DNA of 64,000 nt, from contig CAJJDN010000051.1 in the NCBI GenBank assembly GCA_905182985.1, positions 1-64,000 of the forward strand, in the 5' to 3' direction. Both the position numbers and the translations under genes were made by a program. The notes beneath the pieces were generated by a model. The model ran no database searches. It saw nothing but the letters and a program-made list of their open reading frames with translations, and was not told the origin of the DNA. The DNA comes from Paramecium sonneborni. Its lineage: Eukaryota; Ciliophora; Oligohymenophorea; Peniculida; Parameciidae. Positions within the stretch are counted from its first letter, which is position 1. Every line of letters begins with the position of its first letter. Below, one piece after another: positions 24,625-36,912 of this stretch.

Positions 24625-26039
24625 TCAAAATTGAATAAATTTGCTTCCTGATTTTTAGTAAGGACTTAAGCTAGATTACTTAACTACAATTGGAGTCTAA
24701 TAAACATTGACATTATAATAATGATCCATAGACATATCTTTCAAATACTTTATTCCAAACTATTATTTAGTTCCAATCTATTGAACCTTTGTCAAAATGA
24801 CTGGAGAATAATGTTATACAGGTTAATCTCTTTTTTATTAAAAATAATGACTAAAATATTAGTTAATTTATTAATTATTTCTTTATTAATTTGGAGATCC
24901 CTATTAAGTAGGATGACTCTTCTTTTAAGTATTATTATGACTACTTGAATGATGACTCGATATTTAAGTTAAATGCTTATTTGCAGGTTCTGGAACATGA
25001 GTTAAATTCTTCTTTCTATTTGCTTTCTTTTATTACTTATTTATTAGAGATTCCAAAACTTATTTTGTTTAACTCTTTTATTAGTTTAATAATTGATTAT
25101 TTAATTCTTATAATCTTTATATTTCATATTATAAAGCAGAGTTTTCATCTTATAAAGATCTTTTACTTTTTGGTTTAATCGCTTTAACCAATTAATTTTT
25201 ATCAAAATCAAATTCAATTTCAATTTCCTAAGAACCTTATTAAATAAAATTATCTTTTAATTAAGTATTGAGTTATTTTTCTAGATTCCAATAATTACAT
25301 TTCCAATCATCTAATTCTGTTTCTAACTTATGTATGTAATCTATTAATTTATTTATTCTTTAAATAATGTAAGATTCATTAATTTCAAAATATTCTCCTA
25401 CTGGAGATTCATCAAAATTCATTTTATTTAGAGCATTTAAAATTTCATTAAATTTAAAATTTTATACAACAGACTAATTTAGACTTTTAATTTGAGGACA
25501 TTCACTTTCTTCTTATATTATTTATAATTCATCCATTCTTACATGATGACTATTTTCATTATGTTATTCAAGTAAATCTAATTATGGTTCATCAAAAATT
25601 GAATTATCTAAATTACTCTTTAATTAAGCAATTTCTCTATTATGTTATTTTTCTTATTCATAATATCTTTATTGCCATTCTATAATGATTGCTTCTTATT
25701 GTTCTATTGTTTCTAATGATGATATAATTTTCTATTTCAAATTCTATATAAGTTTTAATGATTAATTACATCAATTTCTTAGTTTTTAGAATCTAAGTCT
25801 TTTTTCAATAAATCGTTCTAATTACCAATCTATAATTAGCAATATAAATACACATGATTAGTTGAATTTTAAATGTGGCATTAATTAGAAAATTCAAGAC
25901 TTCTTCTTTAAATAGAAATTTAATTAATCGAGACTCTAATAGGTGATGGAATCCAAGATTCTGATCTTAATCTTGCTGATTTATAAATAGTAGTAATTCT
26001 TCTTATTGGATGAGAAAATGATCTTTACATTACTATCAT
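24625..26039 (-). CDS. Coiled-coil protein with Gln/Ser-rich C-terminus, unknown function
   Basis: ATG 26039 (MIVMQRSFSHPIRRITTIYK) to TGA 24625-24627. The N-terminus is basic and Ser/Arg-rich (SARLRSESWIPSPIRVS). The middle (about 25,780-25,060) is alternating coiled coil and acidic sequence (IQRINKLIDYIHKLETELDD, LQYEIQRLQELNNQLL). The last ~130 residues are rich in Gln, His and Ser (ISSHHSSSHNNTQKKSHPTQ) and end in FIQF. Short introns are probable in the middle but were not placed. The layout suggests a cytoskeletal or scaffold protein; no family was recognised. Plus-strand open frames inside it are shadows. It is divergent from the CRAL-TRIO gene, with 101 bp between the two starts. Confidence 0.6.
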
Positions 26040-26140
26040 TTTCTGTTAATTAAAATTTATAAATGGATTAATCAGAATATTCTTATCTATAATGCCCTGC
26101 TCAAGCTGCTGCAATCTAACATGAATGTATTTACTATTCA

Positions 26141-27013
26141 ATGATATTTAGAATAGTATATTAGAAAAACAGAGAAAGACAAATAATATAGAAAGATATT
26201 TGGAGGAGATGTTTAGTATGATTAAATTGAGATTCAACATATTAAAATGTTAGAAGAGGAAATCCAAAAAAAAGGAATAAAATTACCAGATGGGTATAAA
26301 TATATTTATTAATTAAATTTAGTTGGACTTAAACGGACACACTTAAAATTATATATAATGGTAAATTTAAGATTAAAGATTGCATTGAAGTAATAATATG
26401 ATAAATATCAAATATAGAGATTAATACTTCACATAACTTGGAGATTAAATCCAAATATGCATACCTTAAATAAATAAATGTAAGAATTTTTAGAAGCTGG
26501 ATTTTTATACACTTTTGGTAGAGACTATTAATTTAGACCTGTAATTTATTTAGAAGCATATAGAGTAGATTAGAAAAAAGTAATTTAATATTATGATTTA
26601 AGTATCCAAAAGATTTCATGATCTAAACACTATCATTCTTTTTAGGATTCGTTAAAAAACATATGATGATGCCAGGAAAAGTGGAAAATTGGATATGTGT
26701 TATCGATACAAAAGATATAGGAGTTTTTGGATTACCTTCTGGATTAGGAGATATTATAAAAACTATGGCTCTTAATTTTGTTGGATGTTTACATAGAATG
26801 TATGTATTAAATCCATCTACAGGTGTGGATTTATCATGGAAAGCTGGTTCTGCATTTATGGATGATGAAAGTAAATCTAAAAATGTCTTTTTAACAAAGA
26901 AAACTTTAGAAAAATTGAAAGAAGCTATTCCTTAAGATTAATTAGAAAAAAAGTATTTAGGAAATGCTGAAAATTTAACTTAGTTTTGGCCACCTTAAAT
27001 TTCTAAAAAATGA
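26141..27013 (+). CDS. CRAL-TRIO (Sec14-like) lipid-binding protein
   Basis: ATG 26141 (MIFRIVYQKTEKDKQYRKIF) to TGA 27011-27013. Three introns restore one frame: 26294-26322 (29 nt), 26390-26417 (28 nt) and 26580-26602 (23 nt). The N-terminal helical part has the CRAL-TRIO-N signature ending in LHITWRLNPN. The lipid-binding domain follows: FRPVIYLEAYRVDQKKYP, ENWICVIDTKDIGVFGLPSG, IIKTMALNFVGCLHRMYVLN, AFMDDESKSKNVFLT and EKKYLGNAENLTQFWPP. These match Sec14-type domains (the RPVxxxxxxxxD, D..G..G, YP.R...I.N and YGG segments), with YLG for YGG. Such proteins carry phosphoinositides or other lipids between membranes. Length is about 263 aa, close to a minimal CRAL-TRIO protein. The DUF1295 enzyme gene lies 56 bp downstream on the same strand. 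Confidence 0.85.
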
Positions 27014-27069
27014 TATAATTATTTGTATAACACATTAAAAAATTTAAGAATTCTTAATTATTAAAATTA

Positions 27070-28007
27070 ATGCAAAAACCTACACATTATTCATATTCTT
27101 AATCATGTTGGATTGTATTTTATCCGTATGCCATCATTACAGCAATTTGGTATATCAAATAATAAAATTAGGATACCATTGACACTTCTTATAGAGTAAT
27201 ATATTAAGGATGTATTGATGGTAACACTTGTTGTTGATTTGATTGCAACTTCAATTGTTTTCATTCAATCTTATAGATATAAGTATATATAATCTCATTA
27301 TTAGTAATACATCAATTTATGATTTCTATTGGTAAATCCCAGGATTTTACTTAATTATTTATTGGGTTTTTAGAACTCCATATCAACCAAATATTTGGCT
27401 TATTATTGTTCCATTTGCTTACTTTATCAGACATAATTATAACTTTTTATCTTTTTGGCCAGGATTAACTTACGAAGATTTTAGGTATCCAGTGTTTAGA
27501 AAAAAATTAAACAATGAATTTATATATTGGGTTTTCAGTTATTTTGGTTTACATGTAGGACCTACTTTAATGATCTATTTTGGTCTATATCCTACTTACT
27601 ATGCCTTATTTGATAGTGATCAAGATTATAATAAATGTGTCTTTTATTTTGGAGTCATTTTTGCATTTTCAGCTTTAACAATAGAAACCATAGCAGATTT
27701 ATAATTATTTCCTTGGAGATCTAGAAAAACAGAAGAATTTATTGATGAAGGTTTATGGAAATATTCAAGACATCCTAATTATTTTGGTGAATGTATGTTT
27801 TGGTGGGGATTATTTATTATGACTTTATCATTTGGATATTAATATTGGTTCACTATTATAGGAGCAGTCATTATGCAATCATTGTTTCTATTTTATTCTA
27901 TTCCAGAAATGGAAAAACACATTCTAAGAAAGAGACCCAAATATTATATCTAATAAAAAAGAGTAAGTGCTTTCTTTCCTTGGTTTAGAAATGAAAATGT
28001 GAAATGA
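27070..28007 (+). CDS. DUF1295 / steroid 5-alpha-reductase-like membrane enzyme
   Basis: ATG 27070 ([20 protein letters not shown]) to TGA 28005-28007. Two 22-nt introns, 27150-27171 and 27283-27304, remove TGA codons and give a continuous frame of about 297 residues with several membrane helices (e.g. [31 protein letters not shown]). The C-terminal block [20 protein letters not shown] is the DUF1295/steroid-reductase hallmark ([14 protein letters not shown]) and is followed by FWWGLFI, as in the family. RSRKTEEF before it also fits. Members are NADPH-dependent reductases or related enzymes of lipid and sterol metabolism in the endoplasmic reticulum; the substrate here is unknown. The neighbouring CRAL-TRIO gene is also lipid-related, which may be coincidence. 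Confidence 0.87.
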
Positions 28008-28129
28008 AATAAATTAATTGAAAAAATTAATATACATTATCAACGAGTTAATAATAATAATATCATTTCTCATTTCTATAAATTAATTTTCTAACTTTAT
28101 TCTCAGATTAAATAGCATCAACAATTTAA

Positions 28130-30478
28130 TCAATGATATATCTTACTATATTCTTTATTTTTAAACAGATAAATTATAAAACTCTATCCACTTTATGTAA
28201 TTAATTTATTATGAATTAGTGTATGTACTTTCTTGTTTAAAAACATAAGGTTTATAGATTAAAATAAACTCAATTCATCCTTTTATATCTCATGTGAATG
28301 TTTACTTTGAAAAAACCCTAAAGTTTGTTGAGATATTTGATCAACTTTAATTTCATACATATCAGTTATAAAATTATAATTATATATCAATTGAGGTTCT
28401 ATAACTTCTACTAAAGTACTAATTAATATTTATTTTAATATTATTTTTTTGCCGAATCCAGAGTTCCTTATTTTCTAGTACTACTAAATTATGTAGGACT
28501 CTCTTCAATAGGCAAAGTATTAAATTAATTCCGATATCTATATTTTAATTATGCTGTTCTAGTCTAATGCAAGGCTTACTAAATATTTAGTTAAGCAGGT
28601 ACTATACATTGACTAGCCTTACGAGAATTCGAGAGAGAACGACTCAATTGTTTTGGAGGTGATTTTGCTGAATTTTAAGTTGTATTCTATGTTGTATTAT
28701 TTGTTGTATTTGTAGAGGGTGTCAAACCAACATTTCCATTGTTCAAATCAGGCTTTATACGACTCTTTATAATCTTCATCTTCTCTTTGCTCAACTTTGC
28801 TTATTGAGTTAAAATGTGATTCATTAGAAATTCGACACGTTATTTAATTTCTAAAGGTTATTAAGATTTTGTTGGCTTTAAAAATAACCTAGTTGGAGAT
28901 CTCCCTGTATCTTCCTAGTCTTCAACTTATGTTAATAGATGTCTATATTTATTAATTATGTAATATTTACTTTTTGCTTGCTTTATTAGAAGGTATTGTT
29001 TTTTATTAAGTATTAGCATGTTTAATTACAGATGTAGGGCCTTCAGGTACTTTAATAACAATGACAACTTTATTAGCCAAAGTAGCTTTGTTATTGAATT
29101 AATGTGGACGCAATAATTTAGTTAAATGTGTAATTTCTTAATCTTCAGGTATCATTTGTTTATCTACTCCATAAAGTTTTTTGTAAACTTGATAAATTTG
29201 ATTAAAAATTTAAGACATATGTGGAACATAGGTATAATAGATTTCTAGACTTTTGCAAAGCCAAATTTCAAGATTGGATCTATTATCAAAATTGGAATTA
29301 ATAAATCTTAATTCAGTAGAAATACTATAAAAACTTAATCCAGCAAGCATGATTAATTCAAGTATAACTTCTTCAGTGATAACCATTTCAGGATTACTGA
29401 TAGGATACAATTCTTCAATATCTACTTAAGTCATTTGCATTAGACCTAGAATTTACATTTAGAGCATTGGATGATTATCATTAAGATTGGGATACAATTT
29501 ATGATTTTGATTAGCAGTATTTATAAGTGAAATAGATTCACTATATTTATCTAAGGATTAACTACGACTTTAATGACTTCTAATGATTTATATATTTTTT
29601 TCTTCAAATTAAGATTATGGCATAGAACATTTGATGAGTGCTAAAATTTCTTTGAATACTGTTTCAACAATTTAGCTATAAGATAATTTATGAGGTTGTT
29701 GAGATATCATGGATACTAGTGTCATTTCTGAATTAGCTCTTTATTTTTTATTAATTAAATTAGTTAGATTCATCTATTAACATAATTTGATGGTAGTTTC
29801 AAAGAGTACTTTAAGTTATTTTAATGCACTTTTAGCTAATTCTAATGCCTATTTATTTCTAGAGTGTATATTGAATATTATACCTTCTACTTTCAGAAAA
29901 TAATAAAGTACATTAAAAGATGATACGCAATCTCATAAGTTTGTTTTATACAATCCTAGCTAAGAATTAAATGTCAAGTGGTTGTTTTTTCAATTGTTTA
30001 CCTTTAATTTTAAGAATTTGATCACTATCTAGTAATAGATTGATCACTTCCTCTGTTAATCCATATTTTCTTAAAGCTAAAGCATAATTGATCTTCTAAA
30101 ATAAAACTGTAGTATACTAGATTTAAACCCTAATAAATAATGGTTGCAAAGATACTAATTCTAAGTAAAGTAATCTAATAATTATTATCCTCTAACATGG
30201 TACTCTAATTATTCGTTCTCTGGAATATCTGACATTGCAATCCTAGTTAATTCATTCATCACCTGATCACTACAATCTGGCTTTAAATAAATTATCTCCT
30301 ATGATTCTTCTTTCTAAAGTTGTTAACCACCAATATTTACTTATATCATAAAGTTCTCTTTAGAACTAAAGTTTTCTCTAATAAACACAATCTTTCTCTA
30401 CAATAACTATTGCACAATAAATTAAGGTGATCTCTCTATTAAGCGTTGTTGTTTCTTAAATGCTTCAAATTTTAGCAT
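28130..30478 (-). CDS. Large helical protein with Ser/Thr/Asn-rich linker, not recognised
   Basis: ATG 30478 (MLKFEAFKKQQRLIERSPQF) to TGA 28130-28132. The N-terminal two thirds read as alpha-helical, possibly HEAT/ARM-like (LELIMLAGLSFYSISTELRF, LEIWLCKSLEIYYTYVPH, EITHLTKLLRPHQFNNKATL). Then comes a low-complexity linker at about 28,830-28,500 (TNTTNNTTQNTTQNSAKSPP, LSRSLSNSRKASQ). A C-terminal segment follows in another frame (LISTLVEVIEPQLIYNYNF, LSLFQSINLMFLNKK), which needs at least one intron near 28,450. I cannot assign a family. The Ser-rich linker would suit phosphoregulation. The last ~100 codons could be a separate small gene. Confidence 0.5.
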
Positions 30479-30499
30479 TTTTTATATTAAAATTAAAAT

Positions 30500-31000
30500 T
30501 CATGTCTTCTCTCACATCTATACAATACATTCATTTATACTACTACAACCACTATTTAAAAGATATTATATCATTATTGATTCTATTACAAATATTCTCT
30601 CTACTTTTTTATACCTACTAAATAAAAATTCAACTATCTCAAATCTATCCGAAATATACATTCTACACATATTAAATAATTTCACTTATTCATTTTTAAA
30701 AACATCAGAATTAACACTTCCATTTAATAACTAACTCACATTTTTTTATTATTCTTTCAATCACTCAAAACCTATAAATAATCTTTATATACCCTTTCAT
30801 AAAAATTACATTTCAATCCTTTTTGATCCATTTATTTATAGACTTATAATAATCTTAAGTAAAATCTCTTTTAAAACATAATTTTAAAATTTTACACTGG
30901 AGTCAAATTTATTGATGAATAATTTTGTCAAATGTTTGTACCATAAATATAATTACTTAATTGATCCTTATATTGTCATTCTAATCTATCAAATCTTACA
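30500..31000 (-). pseudogene. Possible broken gene fragment
   Basis: Minus strand, code 6: a 90-100 codon open stretch ends at about 30,512 (SVNSDVFKNEQVKLFNMCRM, then YISDRFEIVEFLFSRYKKVE), preceded by shorter open pieces in other frames (NFYERVYKDYLQVLSD; IFAKIFILQDLIDQND) interrupted by TGA. The amino-acid text looks coding, but I could not join the pieces with a plausible intron. It could be a decayed gene or a small gene with missed introns. No family was recognised. Confidence 0.25.
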
Positions 31001-31375
31001 AAATGAATATTTTTGCAAAAATTGTTAAATTAAAATCTATTTCAGTGAAATTGTTGATAAATTCGGTAATACTAAATAATTATTGTGAGAAATACAAATA
31101 AATTTTTAAAGCATGGTTAAAGGAGTTAAAAAAGGATAATTGCTTGTTTTTTTATAATAAGAATTTATTATATATTATATTGATCTATATTATAAAACTA
31201 CCACATAAATGAATTTTATGAGATGATGTAAACAAAAGTGCTAAAATGGATTAAAGAATGATTAATACAATATTTGTATATAACATAGGAGTAAATAATT
31301 ATTGAAATTGATTGGTAAATTAGTTGTTAAAATAAAAACTAAAAATAATAGTTTTTGAATATTTTTATATTAATT
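31001..31375. other. Intergenic AT-rich spacer upstream of the WDR75-like gene
   Basis: No reading frame or motif I can support. It presumably contains the promoter of the gene at 31376. Confidence 0.4.
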
Positions 31376-33526
31376 ATGATTAATTTTGGTGATTAAGTGG
31401 GACATAAATTATTTAGTTATGATTCATTAGTCTATACATATTCAGGAGAAGACTTGTTAATTTTAGAAAAGGAGACAATGAAAATGAGTAGTAGGATCAA
31501 TGTAGGTAGTTAAATATAAACATTTGGGGTAAATGGTGATATTTATGTATTGACTAAAAAATCAGAATTTATTGTATATTGTATAGATGGGAAGTAATTA
31601 TAGAGTAAGGAACATAAAGGAAAAGTATTTAATAATGCTCAATTTCATAATGACCATTTCATAGCTAATGATGGAAATAAGATTGTTAGAATAGGAACAA
31701 CTTGTTCTATAATATATGATGGATAATAATTGACTAATATAAATAGTATTGAATATTCAGGATATAAGGAATAATTAATAATTGGAGATGGCAAGTGTAT
31801 TCATGTAATAGGTAATGAAGATAAAATCTTAAGAGAATTTGGTATAGCAATAACAATAATGAAGTTAGATGATGATTAAGATCTTTTAGCATGTGGATTA
31901 GCTAATGGTTAATTAGTATTATTATAATATTCAACTGGTGTTATAATCTAATAAGATCATTGGCATGCTCATTAAATTAATACATTATTATTTTCAGGTG
32001 CATCATTATATTCTGCTGGTTAAGAAGGTGTTATTGTTTAATGGCATTTAAGAGTTGCAAGAAAAGCATTCTTTCCTAGATAAGGAGGAGAAATTGTAGC
32101 TATGTGTAATGCTGACGATAATATTGTTATTAATGTTTAGGGAATTAATCAAATTAAATAGGTATCATTAATGGGATAGAATAAATTACCTATTTATTAA
32201 GGTATTCATCATGTTTATCCTAATACATTTGTCACTTTCTAAAATAAATTAGTCACTTAAGGAGTTAATGGAACTTTATAAGTAATTCATCCTATCTAAG
32301 GTACTTTATTACATGTTATACCAATCTGCTAGAAAAATTACGTTTCTGATATAGATGAATAACATAAAAGAGATACAACTATTATAAATTAAGTATTATA
32401 ATATTATATGTTCTAGTTTGCAATTTTGGATAGATTTTTAATTGTTATTTTAAAATCTAAACTTAAATAAACACTTTCAATTTTTGAAAATATTAACCAT
32501 TTTGAATTCAATCTAATAACTACAATTGATTATGAAATAGAAGGTATGGATACAGGTCATAATTCTATAATTACTTGGGGGAATGGAGAAATTAGATTGT
32601 GGAGACAGATTAAATAAAGTAAAGGATAATACAATTGGAATTGTATATTTAGAGGTAATGGATATAAAGGTACTAAAATATTAACAGCTTCTATTTATAA
32701 TGAAAAAATAATCATCATTGTCACCTCTATTTCTATATTACATGTAAATATAGAAAATAATAATATTGTTAAAGAATTCCCATTAGATTAAACATCTCCT
32801 GATGTTGCTTATATTTATTAATCAGATGTATTAGTATGTAATGGAAATACAATTACATTCTATCAAAATATTAAAAAATAAATTATTACCTAATTAGGTA
32901 ATGCTTAATCAATTACCAAAATTAATGAAAACTTAATTACTATTTAATATTTAAATGAAATGTCATTAATTATAGATCTTAAATAATCAAAAATTCTACA
33001 TGGAATTTCCTCTTAGAAATTAGTTTCAACTATAATTAATGGAAGGTACCCTATTCAACTTATATATCTTTAGAACTATATTATATTCTTATAATATTTA
33101 AAATAATCAATACAAATTTGTTACTGTTTTAAGTACAGAAAGAAAAGCATCTTTAATGATGGATGAATAAGATACTGCTCAATTTCAATAACTAGAACAA
33201 CCTGAAAAACCCATTATCTAAGATTCTCCTTCACTTGATCCAAATGTCTATAAACGTTTACAATTAGCTAAATAAGCCAGATAAATGTAATATTATATTT
33301 TATTCCAAGAAAAGAACTCAACATTAAAGAATTTTTAACTACCTAATCATAAATGTTGCCTTCCTTGACATTTCTTGCTGATCGAGTTATTGATGTTTTT
33401 AAATAAGATCTAAATGAATAAAACAAAAATTAATTATATGGATACGATATACATCAAGAAGAATCAATATCTAATCAAAATAAGACTTCCTTATAATTAC
33501 ATCAATTAAAGAAATTGTTTAAATGA
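31376..33526 (+). CDS. WDR75/Utp17-like nucleolar WD40 protein
   Basis: ATG 31376 (MINFGDQVGHKLFSYDSLVY) to TGA 33524-33526. One frame runs 1.67 kb, then 28-nt (33046-33073) and 23-nt (33287-33309) introns carry it to the end. Many WD40 blades are visible: YSGEDLLILE, ITIMKLDDDQDLLACGLANG. The most telling segment is DHWHAHQINTLLFSGASLYS followed by AGQEGVIVQWHL, resembling WDR75 (WHHDMV..LAFS..SGGxExVLVEW). A second propeller follows, with ITWGNGEIRLWR. The C-terminal helix MLPSLTFLADRVIDVFKQDL matches the family's LPP..xLxxxF tail. Family members belong to the t-UTP subcomplex of the small-subunit processome, needed for pre-rRNA transcription and processing in the nucleolus. Length is about 700 aa, near the family norm. 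Confidence 0.72.
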
Positions 33527-34385
33527 TAATATCTGTTAATATCAACCTAGTCATTTAAAATTTTAAATATCATTTATTTTTTTAATCTTTCTCTCTCTCT
33601 TTATTATATCTTATTGCAAATATTCATTCTAGTTTTTTAAATTTGATAATTTCCAATTCTAAAAAAATTATAAATTATATTTCTACATCTAAGGCTCATA
33701 TAAAATTAATTTGTTTTCTAATAGTGTTTTTAACTGTTTTTAATAATTTTGGTGTTTCTAAATTATGTTAGATTTACAGATTTACTAAGAACTTTTAAAA
33801 CAATTTTATGGTTTTAATTTTATTTCCTTTTTAAGAATAAAATCGATTTATTCTTTAATCTTATATTTAATTATTTATTAATAATTATAAATAATTTATC
33901 CATTATTATAAATTATTAAAAAAAATAATATCAGTGATAGAATAAGAAGGGTTTAATAGGATTAAAAATTCATTTGTTTCATATTAATAGACTGAATATT
34001 TATTAGAATTAAATAGAGAAACTAATCCAATTTTCTTCTTATTTCTCTTTTCTACCTTAGCATTCTTGTTAATGAGAAGATAATATAAAAAAATAACATT
34101 TTCAACTAATCATGATGAAGTTTGATTAAATATTTTAGATTCATTTTTTCTGTTTTCAGAAATTGCTGATATTGTCTATCCCAATACATGAACTTTAGAG
34201 GATTAAGATTTTCATTGATATATTAATTTTGGGAAGAAGTTAATTTATTTTTTTATTTTTTGTAGGAAAGATTTTTTTTAGAAATATATTTTTTGGATCT
34301 TTTATTGAAACTATGGATTAAAGAATGAACTTTATTAGAAAAGTAATATCATAAATAATATATGTGTTACAAAGACTACTTAAGT
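33527..34385. other. Non-coding spacer of 0.86 kb
   Basis: AT-rich, with a pyrimidine-rich start (CTCTCTCTCT near 33,590). It lies between two convergent genes. I find no supported reading frame in code 6 and no RNA gene. Confidence 0.4.
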
Positions 34386-35198
34386 TCATTTTGATATTGT
34401 AATTTCAATTTCTAAGACTTCTTCATTATCAATAACATTAAAATTGCTATTTAAGTTGTCTCTATATGTAACTTAAATCTATTGCATATAATATTTTGCT
34501 AAATAGTTCTATAAAACCTTTTCGTAAATTTGTGGATTTAAATCCAGTTTCATATTTTCAATACCATTGGATTAGACATTTAATTTATAGGGAAGCAATT
34601 ATTCATGATATAAGATACCACCAGATTGAGTGTAATCAAAATTATTGGAAATTTTAATTTGTTACTCTGTCACAGTAAATCCATTGAAACGTTATTAATT
34701 TTTTATTTCAGCATTTAAACTAAAATTCATAAATTTATGTTGGTTCAAATCAACTTTCATTTAGGCAAAATTAGCCTTAATCTTGAAATAATTTCAAAAA
34801 TAGAATTACTTTTTAAGGAATTCTTAAAAATTAAGAATTTTTAGGAATTGTCTGATTATTATAGTAACTAAGTATTTCTTCTAAGTTTTCAATTTCAAAT
34901 TAATCTCCTAATGTTAAACAAACTTATTATTCTTTATTAAAAGAAGTATATATTTTAGAATTCTTGAAGTGATATTAAACAGTGTTTAAAAGATTTTAGA
35001 AATGTCTCCTTTTATAATTTATTAATTTTAATACTTCAACCCATATGCAATTCCTATTAGGTACCAGTTATCATCATTTATTTCATATACTACATCACTT
35101 TAACATAATTAACATAAATGAATTGTATAGTTATTTTCATCACATTCTTTAATTTCTTATTTAATGGCTTCAAATAAATCTTAAGATTATAAGGACAT
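34386..35198 (-). CDS. Unrecognised protein, about 252 aa
   Basis: ATG 35198 (MSLQSQDLFEAIKQEIKECD) to TGA 34386-34388. Two introns give one continuous frame: 26 nt joining AYGLK to RHFQNLLNT (about 35,010-35,035), and 28 nt joining RIPQK to IKANFAQMK (about 34,785-34,812). The N-terminus has a CxxC (LCQLCQSDVVYEI) followed by WYLIGIAYGL. The C-terminal half looks beta-rich and soluble (FNGFTVTEQQIKISNNFDYT, YHEQLLPYKLNVQSNGIENM) and ends VLEIEITISK. No membrane helices, and no family that I can name. It is transcribed in the same direction as the Gln-rich gene, 47 bp downstream of that gene's stop. Confidence 0.6.
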
Positions 35199-35244
35199 CT
35201 TATTTTATTATTATTCTAATTATTAAAAATATAATTACTTTCAG

Positions 35245-36833
35245 TCAATTAAAAGAAATTGATATCTGAATTTTTAACGTGTTTTTAATTATTTCTTAAT
35301 TATTTTTATCCTTTTCTCTCTTCCTTTTCTACCTTTGAAATAATTTACTAAAATGAAAATTCTGTATCAATTTATTAATTTAATAATTATATTTATGATT
35401 ACTGTTTTTGTTGATGGGCAAAATTATCATCTTTATTATTTTTATTCTCTAAATCAACTTAATTATTCTGTTTTATAGCCATCCTATACTTTTATTTGTT
35501 GATTAACTATTAATTTTATAATTCAATCAACTATTATTATTATTTTAACATTTCTTATTATTATTTTTATTATAATAATTTTTATTATAATTATTCTTCT
35601 TCTAATTTTCTTAATTTTTCTTCTCTTGCTTTTTATTTCTTTCTTTTTTTCTCTTTTTCTAATTATTCTTATTATTTTTTTTATGCCATAAAAATTTCAA
35701 ATTATTCTTCATTATAATCAATTTCATTTTCTTCTAATTGTATAAAATTACTTTTCTATCCTTTCTAATGGGTTAAAGTTTTTTTTGGGATGGATTAATC
35801 TTATTTAGTTTCTAAATCAATTTATTCAATCTTAATAGTATCATTTATTTTCATATCTTATTGCAATTGAGAAATGGAATGCAATTTATTGCCTGTAAGT
35901 ATATTTGAAGAATCTTTAAATTGATTTTAAGTTGGACCTTCATTTATGATATGTGATTTTGCATTAACTAAATCCTATTCATTATTTTTTTATTTAACAT
36001 CAGAAGATGAATCTGAAACATTAAATTCTACTTATTCATTTTCTTAATTTTCTTCATATTAAAGTTCTTAATCAAATGTATTAGAAGAATTTTAATTTTG
36101 TATTTCATCAACAGGAATTAAATTAGGAGTATCAATTTCTTAATTCGAAGTATCTTCTTGAAAAGGTTCTTACTTCAATTTACTTTCTTAAATATTTTCA
36201 TTTACAATATCTATTTCTTTTTTCAAATCTTCCTATTGTTAATTTACTGATGAATCAATAGAATTTTGATTTAAAAATTTATCTTAACTTTGATCATTTA
36301 TTTCATTTTGATCATCTATATAAATGGGTTAATCTTATTATTTAAGTTCTGTTTCCTTAAATTGATTTTAATTAATATCCTTCTCTATATATTTGATTTA
36401 AGTTTGATCATTTGAATTAGCAGATTCTTGTTTGATTAATGTATTGGAAATTAAATCATTTGAATTATCATTAATTAAAACTTCTTAGTTAATTTGAATT
36501 TAGGGATCAAATTAAATATCTTCATTTTGTAAATCAGATTATTATTAATCAGATAAATTTATTGTTGACTATTCAATAACTTATTCTTATTCATCATTTA
36601 TTATTTAAGTTGTATAATCATTATGATGAAATAATTCATTACTTTTCGAATAATTAACATTATCAGATTAAGTCTTTTCTTCACTTCTATGTTATTATCT
36701 TTCATATTCACCAATATTAAATCCATTTTCTAAAGTTTCATCTTCTAATTTTATGCTACCATTATTATCTAAATTTATGACTAATGGTTCATCTGTACTT
36801 TCTTCAATTATTGTCTTTCCATTTTCAACTTCA

Positions 36834-36912
<79 letters not shown>

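Noticed and set aside
24721..25178. Two hydrophobic plus-strand open frames
   Set aside because: They are shadows of the minus-strand coiled-coil gene, which reads cleanly through this stretch in code 6.
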